DNA of 64,000 nt from Euptelea pleiosperma (Eukaryota; Streptophyta; Magnoliopsida; Ranunculales; Eupteleaceae), in NCBI GenBank assembly GCA_035048495.1, contig CM068548.1:5330469-5394468 (forward strand), written 5' to 3'. Shown piece by piece: positions 45,775 to 57,104 of this stretch. Under the pieces are notes generated by a model that saw only the letters and a list, made by a program, of their open reading frames with translations, had not been told where the DNA came from and ran no database searches. The position numbers were made by a program, and so were the translations under genes. The stretch's first letter is position 1. Every line of letters begins with the position of its first letter.

Positions 45775-46105
45775 AACCAACAATTTATGAGCCACATGAT
45801 AAACTTTTAGAGAACACTAACCATATGGATGTTTAGCCCATCCCCAAGTTGATCTACAAACCAAAAATCAACATGATTAGTAATTTTAAACCTATAGATA
45901 TTTGTACCCAAAATAATGCTCAAATTCCACAATTAAAAACTAGTCCATGAAAATGACTCAAATCCAATGCTTAGAAATCACTAATTAGGCTAGCTAATAT
46001 TTGGTCTATAAGTCCACCTAGGGTTGGGCCAAACATCCATGATCAATGATCTCTAAGAGTGTGCCACGCGGCTCATACTGATGTGATGGACGTACGCCAG
46101 TTAGC
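45775..46105. mobile_element. Foldback-family MITE
   Basis: Left arm ATGAGCCACATGATAAACTT, ATGGATGTTTAGCCCATCCC, ACAAACCAAAAATCAACATG. Right arm inverted ATGAGCCGCGTGGCACACTC and ...GATGTTTGGCCCAACCC. Non-coding. Confidence 0.7.
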
Positions 46106-47430
46106 AAAGTCTACTCAAAACTCTGTTTGCACTTATTATTAAAACAACATAAGTAGACAAGAAGAAAAAAATAACTTTAGAGCAGATAAAGATAATGAAA
46201 AAGAAGTTTAGATTGCTTGATATTTGGAAGGGCTAATAAGAGATAAAAAAAAATTAGGTGTTAGATGTAAGGAATATATCCATATTCTATTTAGCATAAT
46301 TCAGTGTGACATAAAACACATTGTAATCGATTCTACAAGTATTAGTGAGGACTTGAGTATGTCGTGGTACACATCACTCATTAACTTTCTGAAGATTAAA
46401 ACACGAAGACCGGAGACTCAGAAGATTAAAGAATGATTCATTTGAAGACTTGTCATTTGTTAATTTATTAACGTGCCCGCTCGTTAGGTTGTAAGTGACT
46501 TAGAGGCCATATAATTAAGAGATTTAATTAATAAATATGCTTAAAAACTTGGTCACACTGCAAGACTTCAGTTCAAGGCCTTAGAGCCTAAACTTTGGCA
46601 AGTCAAATCGATTGGACCCTGCTACCAATCGATTGGACTAACGAAGGAAAGTTTCAAATCTTATCCGAAAATTGTGTTCTCCACTCTCCCATCTCTTGTT
46701 AACCCTTGGGTTTCAACTGTCATTATATAAAGCCATCCCCTAGCTATTATAACTTGCATATTCACTGAGAATAAACTCTCAAGCTAACAAGAGATTTATT
46801 CTATCCTTGAGCTGAGCCTCTAGAGAGAAAACCCAAGTTAGTCATTCTAATCCTTTTTAGGTTTTTCTCTCATGATCAGAGCTTGAAGTTTCTACTCATC
46901 GACAAGCTTGATAAAACCTCTATCTACGTTATCTTTAGTATCATACACAGTAAGTCAGATAGTACCATGTGTGACTCAATTACTATTGAGAAACGTTAAA
47001 GAGTCGGGGTGTACCAAATCCTTCGCTTCCGGGGCTGGACCGACAAGTGAGAATAAGATCAGGGTGTACCAATTGAATTGTAGTTTTGGGGTGTACCAAA
47101 CTAAATAGCAGCAAAGGGATCATGATCAGAAAGACACTCGTGGGCTCAAAGTGTGGAGCCAGAGGACATGGACGTACAGACAGTTGGTCGAAGGTTGTAT
47201 GCTGTATGTAAATTATGCTGCATAGGTAACTTCTATAACTTAGAACTTTTCGATTAATGATACTTGATCATCTGGACAAGGTTTTTCCTATGCTAAGGTT
47301 TCTATGATAAAATCGTATGTGGTTTGTTTACTATTCCGCACTTTGTTTTTAATCACCCATATAGTCTAACTCTATAATCATTTGGACATTAATGCCCTTC
47401 GAAACAAAACAATCGTAACTCCTCCCATGA
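46106..47430 (+). mobile_element. Copia-type LTR remnant
   Basis: Contains paired ATCGATTGGAC motifs at about 46607-46640, a TATA-like ATTATATAAAGCC at 46721-46733, and a transcribed-leader-like stretch with GTGTACCAA repeats (47009, 47065, 47092), as in other plant copia LTRs. A 70-codon frame at 46224-46436 has no recognised domain. Both ends uncertain. Confidence 0.45.
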
Positions 47431-48071
47431 TTTAAAAAAACATCTATTATAATGAAAATAACGACCATTATAACGAATTCAGACCTCCTCATTACATTAT
47501 ATACCGTTTTAATGCTCAAAAAATAACAACGATTGTTTTGTTATAACGAAAAAAATGACCTTTATTTTTCTGAAAAAAATTGTTAAAAAATGTCGATTAT
47601 TTTCATTATTTTCCATTATTTTATGTTGTAAAATTTATTGAAAATTTGAGCCATTTTTTCCATTATTTTCCCTTTTTTTTCATTTTGCCCTGTGCGTTAC
47701 AATCCGTTATAAAGGCCATTATAATGGAAAAGGTAAAGCCTCCAGTTCATTATAATGGCCCCTTTCAAATCTTGATTACTCCCACTCATGGTTTAAAAAA
47801 TGGTCATCATAACGGATTCAAACCTCCCCCGTTATGTTATGTACCGTTAAAACTCTCAGAAAATAATAGTCGTTATTTAACGACCGTTATTTTAAAAAAA
47901 ATGTGAAAAAATGCCAATTATTTCTGTTATTTTCCGCTTTTTTCATTTTTGAAAATTTGAAATTTGAATTTTAGCACCATTTTTCCATTATTTATGTAAT
48001 TTCATGTTAATGGAAAAAACGGTAACACACACGGTCCGTTATACCATTATAACGGCCCCTTTTAAACCTTG
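47431..48071. mobile_element. Two adjacent hAT-type MITEs
   Basis: The second, 47788-48071, starts CATGGTTTAAAAAATGG and its inverted right end reads CAAGGTTTAAAAGGGG. Flanks CTCCCACT and TTCCCACT match at 7 of 8 bases. The first (about 47430-47780) has related ends (CATGATTTAAAAAAAC; inverted CAAGATTTGAAAGGGG). Both interiors are full of CGTTATAA/TTATAACG words. The termini resemble the CATGGTTCGAA ends of the complete hAT at 9.4 kb. Confidence 0.65.
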
Positions 48072-48092
48072 TTCCCACTTACCAAAAGATTG

Positions 48093-48720
48093 GAAAACAT
48101 TCGCTGGCCCTGGGGGACTTCAACCTAAAATCTCGACACGTACCCCGTAGTTAACTAAGTATGACCTAACTCAAGTTTTTTCTTAACCAACTAAAAAATT
48201 ATTTGAAAAAACAAAAAACAGAAAGAACGTTTTCCCAAATTTGAAAAACAGAGAACCATCTCCGTTCGAAGAAGACGAACTGAGGTTCTCTCCCTTTCTC
48301 TTCTCTCTCTCTTCCTTTCAAAAACAAATTAAAACTATGTTTTGAAAAAGCTCCATCTCTCGTTGAACCAAAGAACACGAAGAGAAAGAGACGATTTCTC
48401 TCTGTTTCTCTCCAGCCCTCTCATTCGTTAGAAGAAAAACTGACATTTTCGGTACGTTTCTCCTCCCCATTCTTTCTCTCTTTTTCTCTCTCTCCCAAAT
48501 GTGTTTATTTGTTAATGGCTTAGGGTTTTTCCATGGAAGTGAAGACAGAGTTTGTTAAGAATTTTCAATTTAAGGATTGTTCTTGAGCTAGGCTATGGTT
48601 TTAGGGTTTTATACGAAAAGGAAGGGTTTGCTAAGATTTTAGGTTTAGGGGTTTCTTAACTTTTTGGGAATTTAGGTTTTGCTTATGGTGTCTTACGATT
48701 TTTGGGTTTCCTATTTTTTT
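48093..48720 (+). repeat. MULE left terminal inverted repeat
   Basis: Matches 57705-57105 inverted over its length. Examples: GACACGTACCCCGTAGTTAAC against GACACGTACCCGGTAGTTAAC, GTTGAACCAAAGA, CCCTCTCATTC, AATGTGTTTAT/AATGTGTTTTT, TTGTTAAGAATTTTCAATTT. Confidence 0.8.
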
Positions 48721-49594
48721 CCTTTTTGAACAACATTTTAAGGTTTTTCGTTATAAAATTTAGGATTTTGTTAAGATTTAGGTTTAGGGGTTTGTTGTTG
48801 GGCTAAGATCTTTAAGGGCTATGATTTTTGAGTTTTTCTATGAAAATGAAGGGTTTGTTTAGATTTAGATTTTTAAGTTACGATTTTCTTACGATTTGTC
48901 TAGAGTTGCGGCTATTTTTATGTGGACAGTGAGAAATACTGTGGATACATGATAAACTATTGTCTGTACAATTCACCAACTTGCTCAAATTTGTAGCTTT
49001 TGTTTGTTGGAAGTCTGTTACATGTATGATTGTCATGTTGTTGTGTTGCTTCTGTTTAACTTAATATCAATTTTGATTGTAGCTAAGGTTGATGAAGAGA
49101 TGACTAATAGTACTAGTTAAGCCCATTTTACTAAATTACAGGAAACCCATTTGGCCTCACTCATGATAGATCACAGCCACCAACATTAGATTCCTCCAAA
49201 ATGACAAAAGATCTTCCAAAAGTTAGCTTAAAATACTTGAGATGGGTTTGGAATGTTTTAATGTGTTGTAGCAGTTCTATCCAGAATTTATAGATGATTG
49301 GCTCAACTGAACTTTTGTAAACTTTTGTATCATTAATTAATACTCTCATTCATTCTCTCTTCAGATCGAAACCCCTTTTAAAAGTAAATGATTATTGAAT
49401 CAAACAAGAAAATGACTCTTGAAAATATCGAATATTTATTTCTTTTTAATTCCTTTTGTATTTTTTTAGAGAACACAAACTCATCGGCAATATCTCAGTT
49501 AGAAACAATATCTCGGTCAGATTTGGTCAGATATGGATCTTCATGTATGGATTATAGTTCTTGAAATAACAAGCAATCTGTTCTCTTTAATCAG
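48721..49594. other. Gene-free MULE interior
   Basis: T-rich DNA resembling a leader or intron region. No supported coding frame. Confidence 0.5.
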
Positions 49595-51071
49595 AAATAC
49601 CTAGAAGGGGGGTTGATTAGGTATTTTAAAATTAATTAATCCTAAATAGTTTTACTGGTCTTTGATAGGGAAATAAAATCGCATGCCTTAGTTGTTTGAT
49701 AAAGGATTATCACAACCGACTCAAATTGAATATACCTCCGTGGTATATCTTATTTTCGTCTTTTGGTCTAATCAATATAGATAGCGGAATACAAACAAAC
49801 AATCACACAAAACAAGAGATTTTTAAGTGGAAACCTTAGCCAAGGAAAACCATGGGACCACGTCCAAATGGAAAGTATCACTAACTGGAAAGTTAAACGA
49901 AACAAAGGTTACCTACACAGCACCGTTGCAAATACAGCTTCCAACCTTAGCTAAGGCCTACTGTCAATGCGTCCACATCCTCTGAATCAACGCTACGAGT
50001 CCACACGCGCCCTCCCAGCCAAGAAACTTTGTCCGCTTGTTCAGTTTGGCATACCCTAAACCTACCGTCGATCAGCCACTCCAATCTTAATTCTCAACAC
50101 TCCAGTTTTTGCCGAAGGTAAAGGATTCAGTACACCTTGAACCCTAGGTTGCTCAATAGGTGTTAAGTCACACTGGTACACTCAGGCTACTAGGTCAAAT
50201 ATCTATGTAGAAGACCTAAGTTGAGTAATGGATCAAGCTCTTGGCTTTGATCTAGAAGAGGAAAAAGCTCACAAAATATTTATGAGAACTAAAAAGCTTT
50301 TTGGTATTCGAATGGACACTCTAATAAATAAATATTTCTTCTTTCCATTCAATGTGTATAGAAGTATGTAAGAGAAGGCATAGAAGGGTTATATTTATAG
50401 AATTTGTAAACCTGAGCCTTTTAGAACGTAGGAAAATGGAAACTAGGTCCAATCAATTGGCCTTGTACGGATGGGTTTTTCCTTCATAAATCCAATCGAT
50501 TATTCATAGTCCAATCGATTGGAGTTAAATAAGTTTCTGTCCCGTAAGTTCCAATTGATTTAACAGAGGTCTCCAATCGATTGGGCTTTGATCAAGTTCT
50601 GTCTCATAGACTCCAATCAATTTAACAAAGATCTCCAATCGATTGGGCTCTGATCAAGTTTTGTCTCGTAGACTCCAATCGATTTTACATAGGTCTCCAA
50701 TTGATTGGAATTTGTCCAATCGATTGGACTTTCCCAGAAGTCAATAACATTGACTTAGACTCGGGTCTATCTAATGACTAGGTTTGACCATTATATTTTA
50801 TTCATTTAAACCTATTCCTATGGCCACTAAATCACTTACTTTCCTAAGCGAGCGTACACAATCTATAACCGACAAATGCGCAGTTACTCAGATGACTCCT
50901 ATCGTCAACCGTCTGATCCTTGTTGTCTCTGTCTTCTAGTCTTCACGTAGTCAATGAAGTATGAGTACCATGACATCTTCACACTACACTAGTGCTTGTA
51001 GGAACAATTACATGAATGTTTTATGTCATACGGAATCTTTGTGAAACTAGAATATGAAAATATTCCTTACA
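49595..51071 (-). mobile_element. Solo copia LTR inserted in the MULE
   Basis: On the minus strand it starts TGTAAGGAATATTTTCATAT at 51071, has the ATCGATTGG motif cluster at 50740-50440, a TATA-like CTATAAATATAACCC at about 50400, and ends near AATCAACCCCCCTTCTAGG at about 49600. No internal retrotransposon sequence adjoins either end. Confidence 0.65.
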
Positions 51072-51266
51072 GATCTGATTTGGATTAAGAATTACGTATT
51101 CGAATCCATATCCAAGCTGAGATATTCAAGGAAGATCTTACTAACAAATTTCTGAACTTTAAATTTTTCATGCACACACTATATGATGCAAGGATGAGTG
51201 AAATGATTAACTTTTTTTTTATCTTGATTATTGATTTTTTGTTTTTTTAATATGTTTCTTGTGGCA

Positions 51267-52745
51267 ATGGGTAGAGCTCATAAAAATGTTGCGTCGACCT
51301 CTACAATAACTGAGTGTCTTCCTCCCGCGGCTTCTAATAGGAGAAGACGTGTGTTACAAAAAGAACCCATTGAAGATCATGATGTTGAAGCTGTATAGCC
51401 TACAGAAGAACAAGAAGAACAAAAAGAACAAGAAGAAGAAGAAGAAGAATCAACAACGGAAGAAGAAGGAGATACAGAAGGATCATTCCATGGAGGTCCC
51501 AAAGACTTATCCATTCTTAGAAGTTTTAAGACACATGTAGCCTATGAAATATGGAATAAGAAGGTAACTTGAAAGTTAAATCGCATTATTAATACTTTTT
51601 TTGAAAATGTGAAATATATCTAACTAATATATTCCACTATTTGCAGGAACGCCCTATCGTAAGATCTCAACAACACACTACGAGGATAAAGGCATGGGAT
51701 TGGGAGAGTGAGTGTGAACGATTTAAGTCAAAGGTTGAGGATTCAGGGTTACCCCTTAGTGAGCAATTCCAATAGATTCATCGATCGGGCTCTTATATCA
51801 GCATTTGTGGAGAGGTGGTACCCCGAGACAAATACATTCCACCTCCCATTTGACAAGATGACTATCAGGATAATGATGTGCGACAGCTTCTAGGCATCCC
51901 TGTTGTAGGTAAAACAGTGACTAAGATTAAAATTTCATATATAGGCGCTGCCAATTTGCTTGTTAAGGTCTTAAAAGGATTGCAGTGAAAAAAGAATTAA
52001 ACAAGTCTAAGGGAGCTAGAGTTAGAATTGAGTGTTACACCCCATGATGCTTCTGAAAAAAAGATTGATTGTGCTGTGAGAATGAGGGTACTTGTTGTAT
52101 TTGTTGGGACGTACCTTGTTTGTTGATAAAACGAGATGAGGGTACCTGTAATATATGTATTTTCAGTTGTTGATGGAACTCGACAAGATTAAAGAATATG
52201 CTTGGGGAGTAGGTGCACTTGCGTATCTATACTGCCAGTTGGGATTTGCATCGAGGTCTGAAGTTAAACAAATTGCAGGGTATCTTATCCATTTTACAGG
52301 TATACTTGTCAAACGTATAATTTGTTATTTCACTTTGCATATTGTATAATTTCTCTTAATACATTAATGTATACTATCATTCTACAGTCATGGGCCCATG
52401 AACACTTTATGATTGGGTGACCCCCTCCAGATTTAAGCTACACATTTAATGTTCATCGTGTGAAGCGGTGGAACCCACATACACGGTTTGGAGATGCAGA
52501 GAATAAATTGCAAGTCTATCGGGAGTCATTAGACAATTTGACTCTAGAAAATGTAAGTTTCAATGTAATACTCATTTTTATTTTATATACCATTTAAACG
52601 AATATATTTTATATACCATTTGTAACATTTATGTTTCTAACCATTATAGGTAGTATGGGATCCTTATAGGGATATTAGGCAACACTATTCCTTACCCGAA
52701 GTTACCTTTTATAGTGGTTGCATAAAATGCTTCGACGTCGTTGAG
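51267..52745 (+). pseudogene. Plant mobile domain (MAIN-like) gene, broken
   Basis: Exon-like 51267-51563 encodes MGRAHKNVASTST, an acidic Gln/Glu stretch and FHGGPKDLSILRSFKTHVAY; a TAG at about 51393 interrupts it. After a GT-AG intron, 51647 onward gives ERPIVRSQQHTTRIKAWDWE, then by frame changes FIDRALISAFVERWYPETNT, FHLPFDKMTI and VRQLLGIPVVGKTVT. Later come KELNKSKGARVRIE, RTLFVDKT, RVPVIY, YAWGVGALAYLYCQLGFASR, SWAHEHF and VWDPYRDIR...YSGCIKCFDVVE. These are in order the blocks of the plant mobile domain found in MAIN/MAIL proteins and in many plant transposons. There are at least two stops and several frameshifts. The sequence stops abruptly at about 52745, where it abuts FAR1-type sequence on the other strand. 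Function is lost; TE origin is more likely than a host MAIN gene. Confidence 0.8.
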
Positions 52746-53238
52746 ACCCTCCAACTTCTTCAGACATATAGGAGTAAATCTTACTGGATCCTATCCCTGC
52801 AGCATACTTATTTTCACTTACACCAGCTTGTGAATCTTAAATCATTTGTTGTGACCTTAACATATGCATTTGCTCTTGGAGTACAAGCTCGTGATTATGT
52901 TGTTCCATAAACTCTTTGATTACATAATTTCCATCACATAATAACTTGATAAAAATATGTGCTTTGCAACTATACGTGTATGAGCCCGCGCTTTCATAGG
53001 CGACCCTCTTGGCCGTCTAAGACGCTTCCCTTCTTTAGAACAACAAATAATCCTACTCCTGATTGTATTATCCTTATGTGTCTTAGCTTTACTTCTGCGT
53101 ATACTAAACCCCACATATCTAGCATACTCATTATAAAAATTGTATGCTTGATTCTCTGATTTGAACTTCATACCAATTACAGGTACTTCACTGCTAGAAA
53201 CCATTGAAGGGGATTCTAATGCCACAATAGTATCCCCA
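52735..53238 (-). pseudogene. FAR1-type DNA-binding domain gene, internal part
   Basis: On the minus strand, after a likely acceptor at 53238, the frame reads DTIVALESPSMVSSSEVPVI then GMKFKSENQAYNFYNEYARY and VGFSIRRSKAKTHKD...IICCSKEG. This is the N-terminal FAR1 DNA-binding fold. Past a frame change it continues YVIKEFMEQHNHELVLQEQM and, after a stop, DSQAGVSENKYAAGIGSSKI and YSYMSEEVGGSQ. FAR1/FHY3 proteins are domesticated MULE transposases, so this may be the N-terminal part of this element's own transposase. The catalytic MULE domain is absent: sequence switches to the opposite-strand PMD gene at about 52745. Confidence 0.8.
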
Positions 53239-53259
53239 CTGAAATTAAGGTTTTTCCGC

Positions 53260-56200
53260 GTCGTTGATTACGGAAACCCTTGTATTTCAACAATATTTGT
53301 AATTTCTCCGATTTGGTTCACTTAATCTGCAAAAATGCAGACTTGCACAGTGGCTCGTGTCGGGTATCGTCCGCACTCGGGGTTAGGGCAAATAAAGAAC
53401 AAATTAAGGGAAATATGCTTAGAAATGATGGCACAATGAAGAAAGATATTTCAATTAAATTTAATAATTCATCAAGTGTTTACAAAAATTGAATCAAATA
53501 AAACAAACTAATATTTAATCCTAGAAAGCAATGAGAGTAGAGAGAGAAAATGGGGGTTTTAGAGAGAGAAAATCTATGAGAGAGAAAGAGAGGGAAAATG
53601 AGAATTTAGAGAGAGAACAAAGTAATGAGAGGGTGGTTTAAAGATAGAAAGAGAAAGAGGAAAGAGATTCACCTTAAGATCTCACCTTTTGATTCGATCC
53701 ACGGATGAAAAGAAAGTCCACTAAGTGGTTGCATGTGTTGCACCACGGGGTGGTCTTTGATGCACTGTTGCTGACCGTGTGGTAGGATGGTGATGCAGAG
53801 ACGTGGAATGAAGCAAATGGTGACCGGAGAAGAAGGTGTAGAACTTATGCCAAGGACGAAGTGGATCTGGAGGTGCACTTGACTTGCAGCGGCAAGGAAG
53901 TGACCGTTGGAGCTTGCAAGTGGTGATGGAGAGTGCTCGACGTACTGGCAAAGGGAGGAGCAACACGTTGCAGGTGGTGCAGGGCGAAGGGTTTGCAGGC
54001 TAAACAAGAACCCAGCAACACTTGAGGAGTTTCAATGCTGGTTTGAAGAGGGAGGCGTTGAAGGTGATGTGTGCTAACGGTGGTGAGTTGAGGGGCAGCA
54101 GAACCGGTAGAGAAGGTGATGATGGAGTGCAAGTTGCAGGGATGCTGACACTCGAAGGTTTCAGGCGTTGAAGGCAGCCCGAAGGAATGGTGTTGCAGTG
54201 GCTACAAGGAAGATGGGAGGCGGAGCAGCAGGTGAGATGGTGACCGGAGTTGCAGGCTGCAACTCCGGTTGGGGACGTGAGAAGTGGTGAAGATGAAAAG
54301 AAAAACAAAGGAGAAGGAGAGGAGATTGGAAAAGGGGCTTGCTGGTTTTAATGGAGAGCACGGTGGTGTGCTGTGGGGAAGATCGCCGGAGTTGCAAGTC
54401 TACAACTCCGGTAGCTTTGAAGAAGTATAAGAAGAAGAAGAAGGAAATCTGAGGAAGAGAAAAGGATCTCTTACCGTTGTAGCCTAATGGAGATGTGAAG
54501 GAGAAGAGGAGATCACTGTGGTGGATCAACTCCGGTCAGAGTTGCATTAGGTGTGGTGATCGTTAGTGGCTACGACGGTGATTTTTAGGGGCGTTGCTGG
54601 TGTTGCTGACCAGCAAAAGGGAAGAACGTGGAAGAAGAAGGATGAGGAGAAGATGCCAGCGAGTTGCAGTTCGCCGGAGTTATGCAACTCCGGTGGACGA
54701 ATAGAGAAGAAGAAGAAGAAGAGAATGCAGGGGAAAGATAGGAGAAGGAGAAAGGAAGAGCTTACCTGCTGGAGATCTGGTGGTTCAACATGTTTCCAGC
54801 AAATGGGAGATGTTGCAAACGATGTTGGAGATCCAAACCAGGGAGGTGGAGAAGAAGACGAAGGAAGAGAGGATTTTTTGGTGCAATTGCAGGGTTTAGC
54901 AGCAGCAGCTCGGAGAGAGACGGAGATGCAGGCGGACCTGCAACTCGTTAGTGGATGTAGTAGAGGAAGGGAGAAACCTGCTGGTCCGTCCAGCAGATTG
55001 CAGCGTTGATCGCGAGGGAGAGGAGTGAATCAATGTTGCAGATCTGCAACTGAATTGCAAGTGGTGAAGCACAACAACGTGGTTGCTTGCTGGTGGTCAC
55101 CGGAGTTGCTTGCAACTCCGGTAAAGTATGAAGAAGAAAGAGACGGTGTAACTAGATGGCTACGGGAGGAGCCTGATGGAGTTGCAGGTTTGCAACTCCA
55201 GTGAGGAGACGAGATGAAGAAGAAGAAGGTGGTGCGATTCCGGCGAGCTTCTCGCCGGAATTAATGGTGAGGAGGGGTGGGGGATGCTGACTGTCACACA
55301 GCCACCCAAGGTATTTGAGGAGAAGTGAGAGAAGAGAGGGGTAAGAAGATAGAATTTTTGAGGGGGAGGGAACCAAAGAAACCCAAGGTTTCTCTCTCTT
55401 TTATAGGATCGAGTAGTTTGTTGTGGGAGAGAGAAACGTGGGAATGAAGTTGGGGATTAATGAGAAGTGGTCAAAGTTGACCACTTCTCCCATTGGCTTG
55501 AATGTGGGCTTGTGAGAGCCCATGGGTTTATGTTGGCCACTTGCATTGATTGGGTCATTACAATGATAATTGGCCCGTGGGCCTTGTGACCATGTGTCAA
55601 TGGGTATGGGCATGGGCTCAAGGATAAGCGGGCTAATGGGCTGGATAGATATGGGCCTCTTGCGAGGCCATGGGTTAGGGTGCGTTTGGCCGCTAGAGGA
55701 GAAAAAAATGGTAAATGAGCCCAAAACACCATGGGCTCTAGGACGGGTTACAAGGCCGTGGGCTTCCAATTTGCTTGTGGGTCACTTGGCCATGGGGGCT
55801 GTTAGATGATGAAACTATGATAATTGGATGAGATGAGGTGGCAGTTTGACTCGGTCCACAGTTGGCGGACCGTAGGATCTGGAAAGATCCAACGGTCAGA
55901 TGAATGATCTAACGGTCGAATTGAAGATCTAACGGTAGAAGAACTATGAGAGATGGAATAAAGCTAAAGGAGAGAAGATCTGAGGTTAGATGATGGAGAT
56001 CAGAGGGTTAGGACGATCGATCTAAGGATCGGATGGTGAGATATAGGCAATTCGATCATGGAAAGGGGGATCGGATGGTAGATCTGGGGATCTAATGGTA
56101 GGATGAGATGATCTACAGGTTAGATATTAGAGTCTAGAAAGATGGAGAGAGAATTAGGAGAGAGGAGAGAGAAAATAATACAAAATAATGGCAAAAGAGC

Positions 56201-56500
56201 TGGCGGAGGGTCATGAACCCTGATCTTCAATGTAATCTTCCGTCGGCTTTACCAATTACGTAAGCCGTCATTTTATGTCAGTTGGTGCGGCTTTGAATCA
56301 CTTTAGCTCGTCTCTTGGTCTTCAGCTTTTCCTCTCTCTTGGTTCTTTATCTGGCTCTACGATCCTCTGACTTGACCCGTACTTGGCAGGTCTCTTCTTG
56401 TCATAGCTTGTTGACTCCTTAAGCTTTGATATTAGGCTTCTATGGTTGATCGTGGGCCCGCAAGTCTCTAAAATCGCCCGATCGGGTTTCCTGCGAGAGA
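53260..56500 (-). mobile_element. Probable long LTR splitting the FAR1-type gene
   Basis: Non-coding. A minus-strand TATA box (CCTATAAAAGAGAGAG, about 55400-55416) is followed by a long CT-rich leader on that strand with five hairpins of CCGGAGTTGCA/TGCAACTCCGG. The upstream part (55450-55800) repeats CCATGGGC/GGGCTTGTGG words. It lies between the two parts of the FAR1-type gene. Ends are not proven and no gag or pol was seen. Open frames here, up to 147 codons, are low-complexity Lys/Glu/Arg shadows. Confidence 0.45.
54244..55200. repeat. Five CCGGAGTTGCA inverted repeats
   Basis: Short palindromes at about 54244-54268, 54386-54412, 54674-54693, 55100-55121 and 55177-55200. Each pairs (C)CGGAGTTGCA with TGCAACTCCGG across a 0-5 base loop; the last has A for G in one arm. 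Confidence 0.8.
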
Positions 56501-56709
56501 AAAGCACGTAATGAGACTTAATCAAAACAGCTTCATATCTAGACTATCCGAAATGCATATATTTCATGCAAATAGTCGATTTTCGTTTAAAGATTGCGCT
56601 CTACGCATTGGAAGAAACTCTTATGTGAAAAAGTCGACGAAAAGACAAGTTTTGCGTAGGAGAATGCGACATCGCTATAAGGATAATGGCTTAAAATAAG
56701 CACTTTTGA

Positions 56710-56860
56710 GCGAATATCACCCACCCACTTCCCATTCTGGATCCAAAGAATCTGGAACTTTATGTTCACCCTCTAAAATTAATTGCTCGCGTGATTCTTC
56801 ATATGTTTCATGAACATCGAATGAAAATTCCTATGCTTCATTAACATCAAATGAAAATTC
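56710..56860 (-). pseudogene. FAR1-type gene, N-terminal exon fragment
   Basis: On the minus strand the frame reads EFSFDVHETYEESREQLILE then GEHKVPDSLDPEWEVGG, the acidic segment that precedes the DNA-binding fold in FAR1-type proteins. A 30-bp duplication of ATTTTCAT(T/C)(T/C)GATGTT just upstream introduces a stop. It is separated by about 3.5 kb from the continuing part at 53238. Confidence 0.55.
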
Positions 56861-57104
56861 TTTGCTTTGTCTTTTTATCCTGTAAAGATATGAAGAGAAA
56901 AATAGATAACATACAATGACAAATTAGACAAACAAAGCAGTCTAATAAAATTACAACAACGAACATGAGAAAAATAGACAACTGAACGAATATGCTAAAA
57001 TCTATAGGATAATCAAGGGAAATCAGCAAGGGTTTCACCTTTAAATAAGTATACAAAGCGAGACAATAAGCAAGACAACATTAAAATGTCGGTCAGGAAG
57101 ATAT

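Noticed and set aside
51267..52745. A functional host MAIN-like gene
   Set aside because: Several stops and frame changes, a missing C-terminal end, and position inside transposon ends all argue for a TE-borne pseudogene.
52746..52909. Open + frame continuing the plant mobile domain to 52909
   Set aside because: The translation there matches nothing in that family and is the complement of the FAR1-type sequence on the minus strand.
53669..55009. Many overlapping frames of 80-147 codons on both strands
   Set aside because: Low-complexity translations of GA/CT-rich LTR DNA with no domain; a long frame is expected where stop codons are rare by composition.
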